Shown piece after piece: positions 43,417-52,564 of a DNA stretch of 64,000 nt. The stretch is from Levilactobacillus brevis ATCC 14869 = DSM 20054 (GTDB taxonomy: Bacteria > Bacillota > Bacilli > Lactobacillales > Lactobacillaceae), in contig NZ_AZCP01000005.1 in the NCBI RefSeq assembly GCF_001433855.1, positions 31,465 through 95,464 of the forward strand, read 5' to 3'. Below the pieces are notes generated by a model. The model did no database searches. It was given only the letters and a program-made list of their open reading frames with translations, and was not told where the DNA came from. How positions within the stretch are numbered: the first letter of the stretch is position 1; the number at the start of each line of letters is the position of its first letter. Made by a program: the position numbers and the translations under genes.

Positions 43417-45369
43417 TTAGTCAGCAAAATTTTCTAACGCGAGACTCTTTTCAGTCCAGTCGTCTTCAGTTTGAGCGAGCGTGGTGGTAACAGTCGTGAG
43501 TTGGGCCTGTAAATCAGCCAATTTAGCGACGTCGTTAAAGTTCTCGGGAGCGCTCATGGCAGTTTCGATTTGTGACTTTTCAGTTTCTAACTGCGCGAGT
43601 TGTTCTTCTAAGGCGTCAACTTGACGTGAGAGTTTGCGTTTGGCTTTTTGCTGTTCTTTTTGTTGTTGATAATCAACCTGCGTTTTCTTAGGAGCAATTG
43701 TTGTTGGGTGGGCGGCTTCCGCCTCAGCCGCTTCCTTCTCGGCATACGCTGTTTGCTCCGCCTTTTTAGAAACGTAGTAGTCATAGTTGCCCAGATAACG
43801 GGTCGTTCCCTTTGGACCGAGTTCAACGACTTGCGTGGCGACTTGATTGATGAAATAACGGTCATGGGAAACAAATAGAATCGTGCCATCAAATTCGTTC
43901 AGAGCGTTTTCTAAGACTTCGCGGCTGTCGATGTCCAAGTGGTTAGTCGGTTCGTCGAGCATTAGGAAATTATCGTGACGAAGTGCTAACTTGGTCAATA
44001 GCAGGCGTGCCCGTTCGCCCCCACTGAGACTATGCACGCTTTTATCAACATCACTACCGGTAAAGAGAAAGCTACCCAAAATTGAACGAATATCGCCTTC
44101 GCGGGTCGTGGGATGATCATCCCAAAGTTCGTGGAGCACCGTTTTTTTCTCGTGCAGGGTGGCTTGGTCCTGGTCATAGTAACCAGTGTCCACACCAGTC
44201 CCAAAGATAATCTGTCCTTGAATGGCGGGGAGACGTCCCAAAATGGTTTTGAGAAGCGTTGATTTACCAATGCCGTTAGGTCCCACAATGGCGACCGCTT
44301 GGTGCTTTTTGATGTCTAAGTTAACGGGGGCACAGAGGATCTGTTGGTCGTAGCCCACTGCACCGTTCACAACATCTAAGACGACGTTACCACTCTGACG
44401 GTGTGGTTGAAATTGGAAACGGGCGACCTTTTCGTCACCCTCGGGCTTGTCAATTCGGTCCATCTTTTCCAATTGTTTCCGTCGCGCTTGAGCCCGCTTA
44501 GTCGTGGACGCTCGGACAATGTTTTTGTTAACAAAGTCCTCGAGTTTAGAAATTTCGGTCTGTTGTTTATCGTACTCTTTCCATTCCTGGCGTAAGCGCT
44601 CAGCTTTAGCAGTGATGTAATGGGAATAATTGCCGGGGTAGTGAACCAAGCCACCATGGGCCATATCGTAGACGTCGTTGACAACATGATCGAGAAAGTA
44701 CCGGTCATGGGAGACAACCAAAATGGCACCTGAGTAGCCCTGAAGGTAACTCTCTAGCCAGGTCAAGGTTTCTACGTCCAGGTGGTTAGTCGGTTCATCT
44801 AAAATGAGCAAGTCGGGTCGTTCAAGCAAGAGTTTGGCTAGGGCTAATTGGGTACGCTGCCCACCGGAGAGTTCATTAATGGGTTTGTCATAGTAAGCTT
44901 CACCAAACTCAAATCCATGTAAAACGCCGCGAATCTCAGCTTGATAGCCGTAACCATTATGGTCACTGAAGTCCTGTTGTAATTGATCGTAGGTCGCGCT
45001 GATTTGTTGGAACTGTTCCGTATCGGCAATTACTGCCGGGTCACTCATTTGCTGTTCAAGATCATGAATGCGATCTTCCATAGCACGGACTTCAGCGAAG
45101 ACACTAAGCATCTCATTCCAAACAGTCTCACTGGAAGCCAGACCGGCATTTTGGGCTTGATAACCAATCGTCAATCCACGCTTAGTGGTAATTTGGCCTT
45201 CATCAGGCGTTGTTTCACCAGCAATCATTTTAAGCAGCGTTGATTTGCCGGCACCGTTACGGCCAACTAAGGCCACGCGCCCGTGTTCGGGGACATCTAA
45301 ACTAACATTTTCAAAGAGGACACTGGCGCCAAAGCGGCGAGTGACCTGCTGTACTTGTAAGAGAATCAC
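43417..45369 (-). CDS. ydiF: ABC-F family ATPase (YdiF type)
   Basis: ABC-F proteins have two ATPase domains without membrane parts and act on the ribosome. The 650-residue product has Walker A GRNGAGKSTLL and [11 protein letters not shown], two signature motifs (LSGGQRTQLALAKLLL and LSGGERARLLLTKLAL), two Walker B-DEPTNHLD motifs, the linker rich in Lys/Arg/Glu (about 240-300) and a C-terminal coiled coil (about 540-650). The GTG start has AAGGAGG ten bases upstream. The gene is divergent from rex, in the ydiF-rex-groESL neighbourhood of Bacillus. No sign of an antibiotic-resistance subtype. Confidence 0.92.
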   Translation of the reverse strand: MILLQVQQVTRRFGASVLFENVSLDVPEHGRVALVGRNGAGKSTLLKMIAGETTPDEGQITTKRGLTIGYQAQNAGLASSETVWNEMLSVFAEVRAMEDRIHDLEQQMSDPAVIADTEQFQQISATYDQLQQDFSDHNGYGYQAEIRGVLHGFEFGEAYYDKPINELSGGQRTQLALAKLLLERPDLLILDEPTNHLDVETLTWLESYLQGYSGAILVVSHDRYFLDHVVNDVYDMAHGGLVHYPGNYSHYITAKAERLRQEWKEYDKQQTEISKLEDFVNKNIVRASTTKRAQARRKQLEKMDRIDKPEGDEKVARFQFQPHRQSGNVVLDVVNGAVGYDQQILCAPVNLDIKKHQAVAIVGPNGIGKSTLLKTILGRLPAIQGQIIFGTGVDTGYYDQDQATLHEKKTVLHELWDDHPTTREGDIRSILGSFLFTGSDVDKSVHSLSGGERARLLLTKLALRHDNFLMLDEPTNHLDIDSREVLENALNEFDGTILFVSHDRYFINQVATQVVELGPKGTTRYLGNYDYYVSKKAEQTAYAEKEAAEAEAAHPTTIAPKKTQVDYQQQKEQQKAKRKLSRQVDALEEQLAQLETEKSQIETAMSAPENFNDVAKLADLQAQLTTVTTTLAQTEDDWTEKSLALENFAD

Positions 45370-45451
45370 AGTGACTAAACCTCCTTTTTCCGTTTAAAAG
45401 TCATGGGTCTATTTTAGCATATTCTTAGAGCAGACCGAAATTCCGAAATAA

Positions 45452-45482
45452 TTGTGAAAAATATTTGCAAATTCTTTCACAA
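45452..45482. promoter_or_regulatory. Long imperfect palindrome in the rex promoter
   Basis: TTGTGAAA (45452-45459) and TTTCACAA (45475-45482) are the two Rex half-sites in the correct orientation, but set 15 bases apart rather than the usual two to four. The space between them holds the palindrome ATTTGCAAAT. The right half-site overlaps the likely -35 (TTTCAC), so rex may repress itself. Confidence 0.55.
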
Positions 45483-45503
45483 AGCGGGCGGCTATGCTAT
45501 AAT
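45475..45503 (+). promoter_or_regulatory. Promoter of rex
   Basis: TTTCAC, a 17-base spacer and an extended -10 TG-C-TATAAT (TATAAT at 45498-45503) lie about 100 bases before the rex start. Confidence 0.65.
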
Positions 45504-45601
45504 TTATAAGAAAGCAATTTTCACAATCAGTAAACAATTTTAGAGAAAGCGTTGTTGCCAATTGGTGATGACGACTAGGGTTGATTAGGAGGTCTCGTTT
45601 T

Positions 45602-46240
45602 TTGACAGAACAAAAAATTCCTCGCGCCACAGCGAAACGGTTACCCATTTATTACCGTTATCTCAATATCCTGTTGGACGCGGATAAAACACGGGTTTCA
45701 TCGACAGAGCTATCTGAAGCCGTTAAGGTGGATTCAGCGACTATTCGGCGTGATTTTTCGTATTTCTGTGCCTTAGGCAAACGGGGATATGGCTATGACG
45801 TTGAGAGTTTGATTAAGTTCTTTAAGAAAATCTTGAATCAGGATCGGCTAACTAATGTGGCCCTAATTGGGGTTGGGAATCTGGGACATGCCCTATTAAA
45901 CTTTAATTTTCATCAGGATGGCAATGTGCGAATCAGTGCGGCCTTTGATGTTAATGAGACCATTGCCAACACCATTCAAAGTGGCGTCCCTATCTATCCG
46001 ATGACAGATTTACGGACACAATTGGAAGAACAACAGATTCAAGTGGCTATTTTAACCGTTCCTTCCGATGTCGCCCAGTCTGTTACGGATGACGCCGTTG
46101 CCGGTGGCGTCAAAGGAATCTTGAACTTTACACCGCTACGAATCACGGTACCAAAAGATGTCCGCGTACAAAACGTTGATTTGACTAATGAGTTGCAAAC
46201 ACTCATTTACTTCTTGGAACATTACAATAGCAAAGAATAA
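45602..46240 (+). CDS. rex: Redox-sensing transcriptional repressor Rex
   Basis: Rex senses NADH/NAD+ and represses fermentation and respiration genes at TTGTGAA-type sites. The 212-residue product has the N-terminal winged helix ([50 protein letters not shown]), the Rossmann motif [14 protein letters not shown] (GxGxxG) and a C-terminal domain-swap helix. The start is the TTG at 45602 behind AGGAGG. Its promoter carries Rex half-sites. A terminator follows, then groESL. Confidence 0.95.
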   Translation: MTEQKIPRATAKRLPIYYRYLNILLDADKTRVSSTELSEAVKVDSATIRRDFSYFCALGKRGYGYDVESLIKFFKKILNQDRLTNVALIGVGNLGHALLNFNFHQDGNVRISAAFDVNETIANTIQSGVPIYPMTDLRTQLEEQQIQVAILTVPSDVAQSVTDDAVAGGVKGILNFTPLRITVPKDVRVQNVDLTNELQTLIYFLEHYNSKE

Positions 46241-46245
46241 TTGGA

Positions 46246-46276
46246 AGTCGTAATCGATTGTGATTGCGACTTTTTG
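46246..46276 (+). terminator. Intrinsic terminator of rex
   Basis: AGTCGTAATC (46246-46255) pairs with GATTGCGACT (46262-46271, one G-U) and is followed by five Ts. Confidence 0.88.
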
Positions 46277-46317
46277 GTTGTCATGAAAAAGATGGGCGAA
46301 TTACTTTGTCAAATTCC

Positions 46318-46346
46318 TTGATTTTTACTGGGAAAAACCATATATT
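46318..46346 (+). promoter_or_regulatory. Promoter of groES-groEL
   Basis: TTGATT (46318-46323), a 17-base spacer and TATATT (46341-46346) lie immediately upstream of the CIRCE operator. Confidence 0.75.
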
Positions 46347-46358
46347 AGATATTGTTGA

Positions 46359-46385
46359 TTAGCACTTATGTTAGTCAAGTGCTAA
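46359..46385. promoter_or_regulatory. CIRCE operator (HrcA binding site)
   Basis: TTAGCACTT-N9-AAGTGCTAA is the CIRCE inverted repeat; the consensus is TTAGCACTC-N9-GAGTGCTAA. It starts about six bases after the expected transcription start, so HrcA would repress groESL except under heat stress. A third partial copy (AGTGCTAAAA) follows at 46387. Confidence 0.95.
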
Positions 46386-46420
46386 CAGTGCTAAAAAGTA
46401 AGTTTATTGGAGGGATTTAA

Positions 46421-46705
46421 GTGTTAAAACCATTAGGAGACCGCGTCATTTTAGATCAACCACAAGAAGAAGAAACCACGGTTGGCGGCATTGTTTTAGC
46501 AAGTAATGCGCAAGAAAAGCCATCAACGGCAAACGTCGTTGCTGTGAGCGATGGTCGTGTGTTAGACAATGGCGACAAGGTAGCCCCAACTGTTAAGGTT
46601 GGCGACAAGGTATTGTTCGATAAGTATGCTGGTACTGAAGTAAAGTATGACGGCCAGACTTACCTTGTTTTACACGAAAAGGATTTAGTTGCCGTTATCG
46701 ACTAA
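46421..46705 (+). CDS. groES: Co-chaperonin GroES
   Basis: GroES caps the GroEL folding chamber. The 94-residue product begins [34 protein letters not shown] and includes the mobile loop; it ends [14 protein letters not shown]. The start is GTG behind GGAGGG. It is controlled by CIRCE and lies 55 bases before groEL. Confidence 0.97.
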
Positions 46706-46757
46706 GCCTTTCCCACTGATCTAAGAGACAATTAAAAATAATATGAGGTGAATTTGA

Positions 46758-48386
<1,629 letters not shown>

Positions 48387-48428
48387 GCGTCGACCATCAA
48401 TGGATAAATTTTAAGCATTAAAGTGAAG

Positions 48429-48467
48429 GAAGAATCCACCAAAATTTGGTAGGATTCTTCTTTTTTT
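48429..48467 (+). terminator. Intrinsic terminator of groESL
   Basis: GAAGAATCC (48429-48437) pairs with GGATTCTTC (48452-48460), with an inner ACC/GGT pair, and is followed by seven Ts. Confidence 0.92.
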
Positions 48468-48584
48468 GTCATTAGCGATAAAAATCTAGAAAATAGCCAG
48501 TCGTTAAAACACAGTCAGGCCGGTGCTTAACTCAGTCATGCCGTCAATAATAGGGGCGCAATAAATTAAAGTGAAAATCAACCC

Positions 48585-48613
48585 TTTATTTCTCAGGCCG
48601 TTTGCTGGATAAT
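48585..48613 (+). promoter_or_regulatory. Putative promoter of kimA
   Basis: TTTATT (48585-48590), a 17-base spacer and GATAAT (48608-48613) predict a start near 48620, exactly where the first leader hairpin begins. Confidence 0.45.
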
Positions 48614-48618
48614 AGAAA

Positions 48619-48753
48619 AGTTCGCAAACACATTCGGGTGTTGCGAACTGCTTGAATTGTGGTAATGTGGAGCTAGTTGTAGTAGACTTACCACACATTC
48701 AAATGTGATGTAAATGTGCACTTATTGGCGGGTTACGGCCCGCTTTCATTTTT
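48619..48753 (+). ncRNA. Structured 5' leader of kimA, candidate regulatory RNA
   Basis: Hairpin 1 pairs AGTTCGCAA (48619-48627) with TTGCGAACT (48641-48649) and extends by CAC/GTG. Hairpin 2 pairs TGTGGTAA (48658-48665) with TTACCACA (48688-48695). Its 3' arm overlaps CACATT/AATGTG (48692-48705), so the two helices exclude each other. Hairpin 3 (GCGGG at 48728-48732 with CCCGC at 48739-48743) precedes TTTCATTTTT, a weak terminator-like end 25 bases before the start codon. I do not see the conserved ydaO (cyclic di-AMP) riboswitch sequence. Confidence 0.5.
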
Positions 48754-48777
48754 ATTGGAGATAAGGAGTAAATAGTC

Positions 48778-50613
48778 ATGTGGCGTTATTTAAAGCGGGT
48801 TTTAATTGGAAAACCCCTCAAGACCATGGACGAAGGCGGTCAGGCGCTAACGAAGTTTAAGGCGTTGGCCCTATTGTCGTCTGATGCGTTATCATCCGTG
48901 GCTTATGGTACTGAGCAAATCACAACCGTCCTCATCACGTTGTCGGCGGCAGCCCTTTATTATCAATTGTGGGTCGCTGCTTTGGTGTTGGTGCTGTTAT
49001 TTGCGATCACGCTTTCTTACCAGCAAATCATTCACGCCTATCCTTCTGGGGGTGGCGCTTATGTGGTGGCTAGCACGAATTGGGGGCAATCAGCCGGACT
49101 AGTCGCTGGTGGGTCGCTGTTGGTTGATTATATGCTGACAGTGGCGGTATCAACGACTTCGGGGACTGAAGCGATTACGTCAGCGATTCCGGCCCTGTAT
49201 CCGTATTCGGTGCTAGTATCGGTGCTGATTGTGATTGGGATTATGTTGCTGAACCTACGGGGGATGCGCGAATCGGCATCATTTCTAACCCTTCCGGTTT
49301 ACCTATTTATCTTCATGATTATTGTGATGATTGGGGTCGGATTCTATAACATTGTTAGTGGTCATATTACCTACCATGCGGCCGCATCAGTGGGTCAACC
49401 GGTACAAGGGATGACACTGTTGCTGTTCCTTCGGGCCTTTTCTTCTGGGTCATCATCCTTAACTGGGGTGGAAGCGATTAGTAATGCCGTTCCTAACTTT
49501 AAGGAGCCTAAACGACACAATGCGGCGGCAACCTTAGCAATTATGGCCGGCATCTTGGCAATCTTCTTTGCTGGGATTACGTTCTTAAGTTATTACATGG
49601 GGATTCGTCCTCAAAGTAATCAAACGGTACTCTCCCAGATTGGGATTGGCGTTTTTGGTCACGGTGTCTTGTATTATCTGTTGCAATTATCAACGGCCCT
49701 GATTTTGGCGGTTGCCGCTAATACAGGGTTCTCAGCATTTCCAATCCTAGCGTATAATTTGGCCAAAGATAAGTTCTTGCCACACGCCTACCTAGACCGT
49801 GGCGATCGGTTAGGGTACTCTAACGGGATTATTTCATTGGCCGTTGGGGCAATTGTCCTAATCTTCATCTTCCATGGTCAAACGACACTACTGATTCCCT
49901 TATATGCATTAGGGGTTTTCGTGCCATTTGTGCTATCGCAGTCAGGGATGATTATTCACTGGTTTAGAGAGCGCGAGGGCTTCTGGTTAGGCAAAGCATT
50001 TATTAACTTAATCGGTGCTGGGATTTCACTGGGACTAGTCGTGTTATTACTCCTCTTACACTTTGGCAACGTGTGGCCATACGTCATCATCATGCCACTG
50101 GTTTTATTGCTGTTTTATCGAATCAACGGTCATTACCATAATGTCGCCAAACAATTGCGGGTGGCAGCGAAGGAAAAAGCAGATATCCATGAGTACGATG
50201 GGGCAACCGTTATTGTCTTGGTTAGCAACATCACTCGGGTAACAACTGGGGCCATTAATTATGCCCGCTCAATTGGTGATTATGTTATTGCCATGCATGT
50301 GTCCTTTGATGAGAACCCAGAGAAGGAACATAAGACGGCGCAAGAGTTTAAAGAAGAGTTTCCGGATATTCGTTTCGTGGATATTCACTCGTCGTATCGG
50401 TCAATTGCAACGCCAACCCTGCGTTTCTGTGATGTGATTGCGAAACGGGCTGCTGAGCGTAACTTTACAACGACCGTGTTGGTACCGCAATTTGTACCGC
50501 GGCATCCTTGGCAGAACGTTTTGCATAACCAAACGGCATTACGTTTACGAGCGATTTTAAACTCACGGGAAAACATCATTGTTTCAACTTATAATTATCA
50601 CTTAAAAGAGTAG
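48778..50613 (+). CDS. kimA: Potassium importer KimA (APC superfamily)
   Basis: KimA is the high-affinity K+/H+ symporter (formerly YdaO) that cyclic di-AMP inhibits. The 611-residue product aligns by eye with Bacillus KimA: RVLIGKPLKTMDEGGQALTKFKALALLSSDALSSVAYGTEQI, YQQIIHAYPSGGGAYVVAS and AGGSLLVDYMLTVAVSTTSGTEAITSA. It has 12 membrane segments to about residue 450 and a C-terminal universal-stress-like cytosolic domain (VIVLVSNITRVTTGAINYARSIGDYVIAMHVSFDENPEKE). AAGGAG precedes the ATG. It is monocistronic with a long structured leader. Confidence 0.92.
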   Translation: MWRYLKRVLIGKPLKTMDEGGQALTKFKALALLSSDALSSVAYGTEQITTVLITLSAAALYYQLWVAALVLVLLFAITLSYQQIIHAYPSGGGAYVVASTNWGQSAGLVAGGSLLVDYMLTVAVSTTSGTEAITSAIPALYPYSVLVSVLIVIGIMLLNLRGMRESASFLTLPVYLFIFMIIVMIGVGFYNIVSGHITYHAAASVGQPVQGMTLLLFLRAFSSGSSSLTGVEAISNAVPNFKEPKRHNAAATLAIMAGILAIFFAGITFLSYYMGIRPQSNQTVLSQIGIGVFGHGVLYYLLQLSTALILAVAANTGFSAFPILAYNLAKDKFLPHAYLDRGDRLGYSNGIISLAVGAIVLIFIFHGQTTLLIPLYALGVFVPFVLSQSGMIIHWFREREGFWLGKAFINLIGAGISLGLVVLLLLLHFGNVWPYVIIMPLVLLLFYRINGHYHNVAKQLRVAAKEKADIHEYDGATVIVLVSNITRVTTGAINYARSIGDYVIAMHVSFDENPEKEHKTAQEFKEEFPDIRFVDIHSSYRSIATPTLRFCDVIAKRAAERNFTTTVLVPQFVPRHPWQNVLHNQTALRLRAILNSRENIIVSTYNYHLKE

Positions 50614-50632
50614 TTCAGTTACTCAGCAAAAT

Positions 50633-50676
50633 AAAATGGGATCACCAGGCGTTAATGGCTGGTGGTCCCATTTTTT
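50633..50676 (+). terminator. Intrinsic terminator of kimA
   Basis: AAAATGGG-ATCACCAG (50633-50648) pairs with CTGGTGGTCCCATTTT (50659-50674, one G-U) and is followed by Ts. Confidence 0.93.
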
Positions 50677-50819
50677 AATGCCGGAAAACATGCAGCGAAG
50701 AGACGGTCTAATTGGCTCAGCGTAAGTCTTTAACCGATTCTGGCATAAGCTATCAATTATCAGCTTAACCGGCTAATTAGGGGACGTCAGGCTGCTGAGA
50801 AGTGAGCTTTAAGTGTAAA

Positions 50820-50851
50820 GAAAAACACCGACCTCAATTAGGTCGGTGTTT
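50820..50851 (-). terminator. Intrinsic terminator of lrgAB
   Basis: A perfect 11-base stem (50824-50834 with 50840-50850) is followed by a T-run on the minus strand, 15 bases past the lrgB stop codon. Confidence 0.9.
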
Positions 50852-50866
50852 AGATTGAAATTAGTT

Positions 50867-51673
50867 TTAGTACAAGCCCATCATTGATGCAAATGGTGGT
50901 ACCACGATGTCAACGACAATCGAGATGATAACCACAGCGATGGAAGCCATTGAACCTTGGATGGAACCAAGTTGTAAGGCCTTAGCAGAACCAACCGTGT
51001 GACCGGCAGTTCCTAAACCAAGTCCGGCACCGATAGGATCGCTGTTAACCCGGAATAACTTAACGAGCCAGTCACCCAAGGCGTAGATGATAACGGCGTT
51101 CAGGATGCAGACCATTGCAGTGATCGCCGTGTTCCCGCCGATTGCACCGGCAATTGGCATTGCGATCGCAGTCGTAGCAGCTTGTGGCAACATTGATGCA
51201 ATTCCCATGTTGTCCAAACCAAACAACTTCGATACACCGTAAATGACGAACAGTGAAATAACCAATCCAACGATTAAGGAAAGAATAATTTCTAGCCAGA
51301 ACTTCTTGACCACATCATTCCGCCGATACAACGGAATGGCGAAGGCAATCGTTGCTGGGTTCAGGAACCAGAAGATAATGTTCCCACCAGGTAAGTAGGC
51401 TGACTTGTAGAACGTTGCGGTATCCGTCCCGAAGGCGTGAGCCATTAAGTAAAGCACGAAGATCCCTAAGACCATCCCAACAAATAGGGGTTGGAATAAG
51501 AAGAAGCCCTTACCGATTTTGAATAACCATTGGCCAATTAAGTAGACCATTAATGATAGAAAAATACCAAATAAAGCATTACCGGCAGAAGCACCAGCGG
51601 CGTTAGTCCCTAAGGCGTCGCCGAGCCATTTGCCCCAAACTGCCATGTGGGCGGTTGCTGTTAAAGTAATCAT
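50867..51673 (-). CDS. lrgB: LrgB/CidB family membrane protein
   Basis: LrgB-type proteins work with LrgA; in Bacillus subtilis (PftB) and Streptococcus mutans the pair facilitates pyruvate transport, and it was earlier called an antiholin system. The 268-residue product has about seven membrane segments and the family motifs FLNPATIAFAIPLYRR, LPQAATTAIAMPIAGAIGG (the PKS/QS-like VTTPIA region) and GTAGHTVGSAKALQLG. It is the second gene, 44 bases after lrgA. A cre site upstream of the operon suggests CcpA control. Confidence 0.92.
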   Translation of the reverse strand: MITLTATAHMAVWGKWLGDALGTNAAGASAGNALFGIFLSLMVYLIGQWLFKIGKGFFLFQPLFVGMVLGIFVLYLMAHAFGTDTATFYKSAYLPGGNIIFWFLNPATIAFAIPLYRRNDVVKKFWLEIILSLIVGLVISLFVIYGVSKLFGLDNMGIASMLPQAATTAIAMPIAGAIGGNTAITAMVCILNAVIIYALGDWLVKLFRVNSDPIGAGLGLGTAGHTVGSAKALQLGSIQGSMASIAVVIISIVVDIVVPPFASMMGLY

Positions 51674-51717
51674 AAATTTTCATCCTTTTCTAGTGAAAGT
51701 AGGTAGAAGCGAACGGT

Positions 51718-52158
51718 TTATTCCTCGACGTTAACGTCACGATGGAAAACGTTCTTCCGAAGCCAGATAAAGCCAGCAGTCGTGTAAGCGACAACCACCA
51801 AAAGGACAATCGTAGAAATCAAGGCAACAATGACGATTTGAACCCCTTCAGCCTTCAAGATATCCAAGTTAGCAGCTAATTGGATACCAGATGGTACGAA
51901 TAGAAAGGCAATCAAACTGATCATGAAGTCCCCAAATTTTTCGACGTTCCGTAACTTCACGATATGAGTGGCTAATAAGATGTAGAGAATAACTAAACCA
52001 ATCACAGGTGTTGGTACGGGGAACGTTGCTGGGAACAGTGGGGAAATTAGGCTGGAAACAAACAGGATGGCAGCGAAGATCCCCATTTGAATTAAGATGG
52101 GTGAAGCTTGTTCTTCTTCAGCCGTTTCTGTCTTTGGTGTTTTATCATTAGCAGCCAA
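51718..52158 (-). CDS. lrgA: LrgA/CidA family membrane protein
   Basis: LrgA is the small holin-like partner of LrgB. The 146-residue product has four membrane segments (beginning ILIQMGIFAAILFVSSLISPLFP) and the family motifs PTPVIGLVILYILL and FLFVPSGIQLAAN. A short acidic N-terminus precedes them. The start is a TTG at 52158, nine bases after AAAGGAG. The leader is about 120 bases long and contains a 13-base inverted repeat. Confidence 0.9.
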   Translation of the reverse strand: MAANDKTPKTETAEEEQASPILIQMGIFAAILFVSSLISPLFPATFPVPTPVIGLVILYILLATHIVKLRNVEKFGDFMISLIAFLFVPSGIQLAANLDILKAEGVQIVIVALISTIVLLVVVAYTTAGFIWLRKNVFHRDVNVEE

Positions 52159-52206
52159 TAGAAAAATCTCCTTTCGAAATACAAACCAATAGTGACGATC
52201 AACGAG

Positions 52207-52267
52207 GAAAGGTTTCACAAGGAAATAGGATAAATAGCATAGGTACAAATAAAATGTGAAACCTTTC
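52207..52267 (-). repeat. 13-base inverted repeat in the lrgAB leader
   Basis: GAAAGGTTTCACA (52207-52219) and TGTGAAACCTTTC (52255-52267) are exact complements separated by 35 bases. Both arms are inside the predicted 5' untranslated RNA of lrgAB, so a stable stem would form near the start of the transcript. It is not followed by a T-run. Confidence 0.75.
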
Positions 52268-52283
52268 TCAATAACACAATCTT

Positions 52284-52312
52284 ATTATATGGCTTTTAGG
52301 TGATTTGCACAA
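52284..52312 (-). promoter_or_regulatory. Promoter of lrgAB
   Basis: On the minus strand TTGTGC (52312-52307), a 17-base spacer and TATAAT (52289-52284) are found about 125 bases before the lrgA start. Confidence 0.8.
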
Positions 52313-52378
52313 GAGAAATCTGCGGATTAAGGGCATTTGACTGTACACTTGTGCACGAAATAGCCTGTATAGGCGTTA

Positions 52379-52392
52379 AGGAAACGCTTACA
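52379..52392 (-). promoter_or_regulatory. Catabolite-responsive element (cre), CcpA site
   Basis: On the minus strand TGTAAGCGTTTCCT matches the cre consensus TGWAARCGYTWNCW at all 14 positions. It lies 67 bases upstream of the lrgAB -35 and about 110 bases upstream of the tagO -35. CcpA control of lrgAB is known in Bacillus and streptococci. Confidence 0.75.
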
Positions 52393-52412
52393 CAAACTTT
52401 TGCAAATGAAGC

Positions 52413-52451
52413 ATACTTCACAAGCAAGATGCGTAAACCCTTGTGAAGTAT
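52413..52451. repeat. 12-base inverted repeat upstream of tagO
   Basis: ATACTTCACAAG (52413-52424) and CTTGTGAAGTAT (52440-52451) are exact complements around 15 bases, a typical size for a dimeric regulator site. The half-sites face outward, so this is not a Rex or CRP box. Confidence 0.7.
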
Positions 52452-52502
52452 TTAAAGTACCACTATCTGGTTAAATTTTTAAGTAGAACTCGCAAATGGC
52501 GG

Positions 52503-52531
52503 TTGTGTTTAAATTCTGAGATTTGTATAAT
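52503..52531 (+). promoter_or_regulatory. Promoter of tagO
   Basis: TTGTGT (52503-52508), a 17-base spacer and TATAAT (52526-52531) lie 33 bases before the tagO start. Confidence 0.85.
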
Positions 52532-52564
52532 TAGCAAAAGGAATGAAAAGAAAGAGGACACCTT

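Larger units (their letters stand above)
48387..48777. other. groEL-kimA intergenic region
   Basis: This 391-base gap holds the groEL terminator (48429-48467), then about 100 bases without recognisable features, then a putative kimA promoter and a leader with three hairpins (48608-48743). I see no convincing ORF on the plus strand. Confidence 0.6.
52159..52564. other. Divergent regulatory region lrgA-tagO
   Basis: This 406-base gap contains, in order, the lrgA leader inverted repeat (52207-52267), the lrgAB promoter (52284-52312), a perfect cre match (52379-52392), a second long inverted repeat (52413-52451) and the tagO promoter (52503-52531). No ORF is supported. Confidence 0.8.

Noticed and set aside
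43417..45369. Long opposite-strand frames inside ydiF, groEL, secA and the ribosomal protein genes
   Set aside because: They lack ribosome binding sites, have low-complexity products and mirror codon bias of the real genes.
48480..48777. ydaO (cyclic di-AMP) riboswitch before kimA
   Set aside because: The conserved ydaO segments are not visible; only unassigned hairpins are.
52413..52451. Rex or CRP/FNR box upstream of tagO
   Set aside because: The TTCACAA and TTGTGAA halves face outward, opposite to Rex and CRP/FNR sites, and are 17 bases apart.
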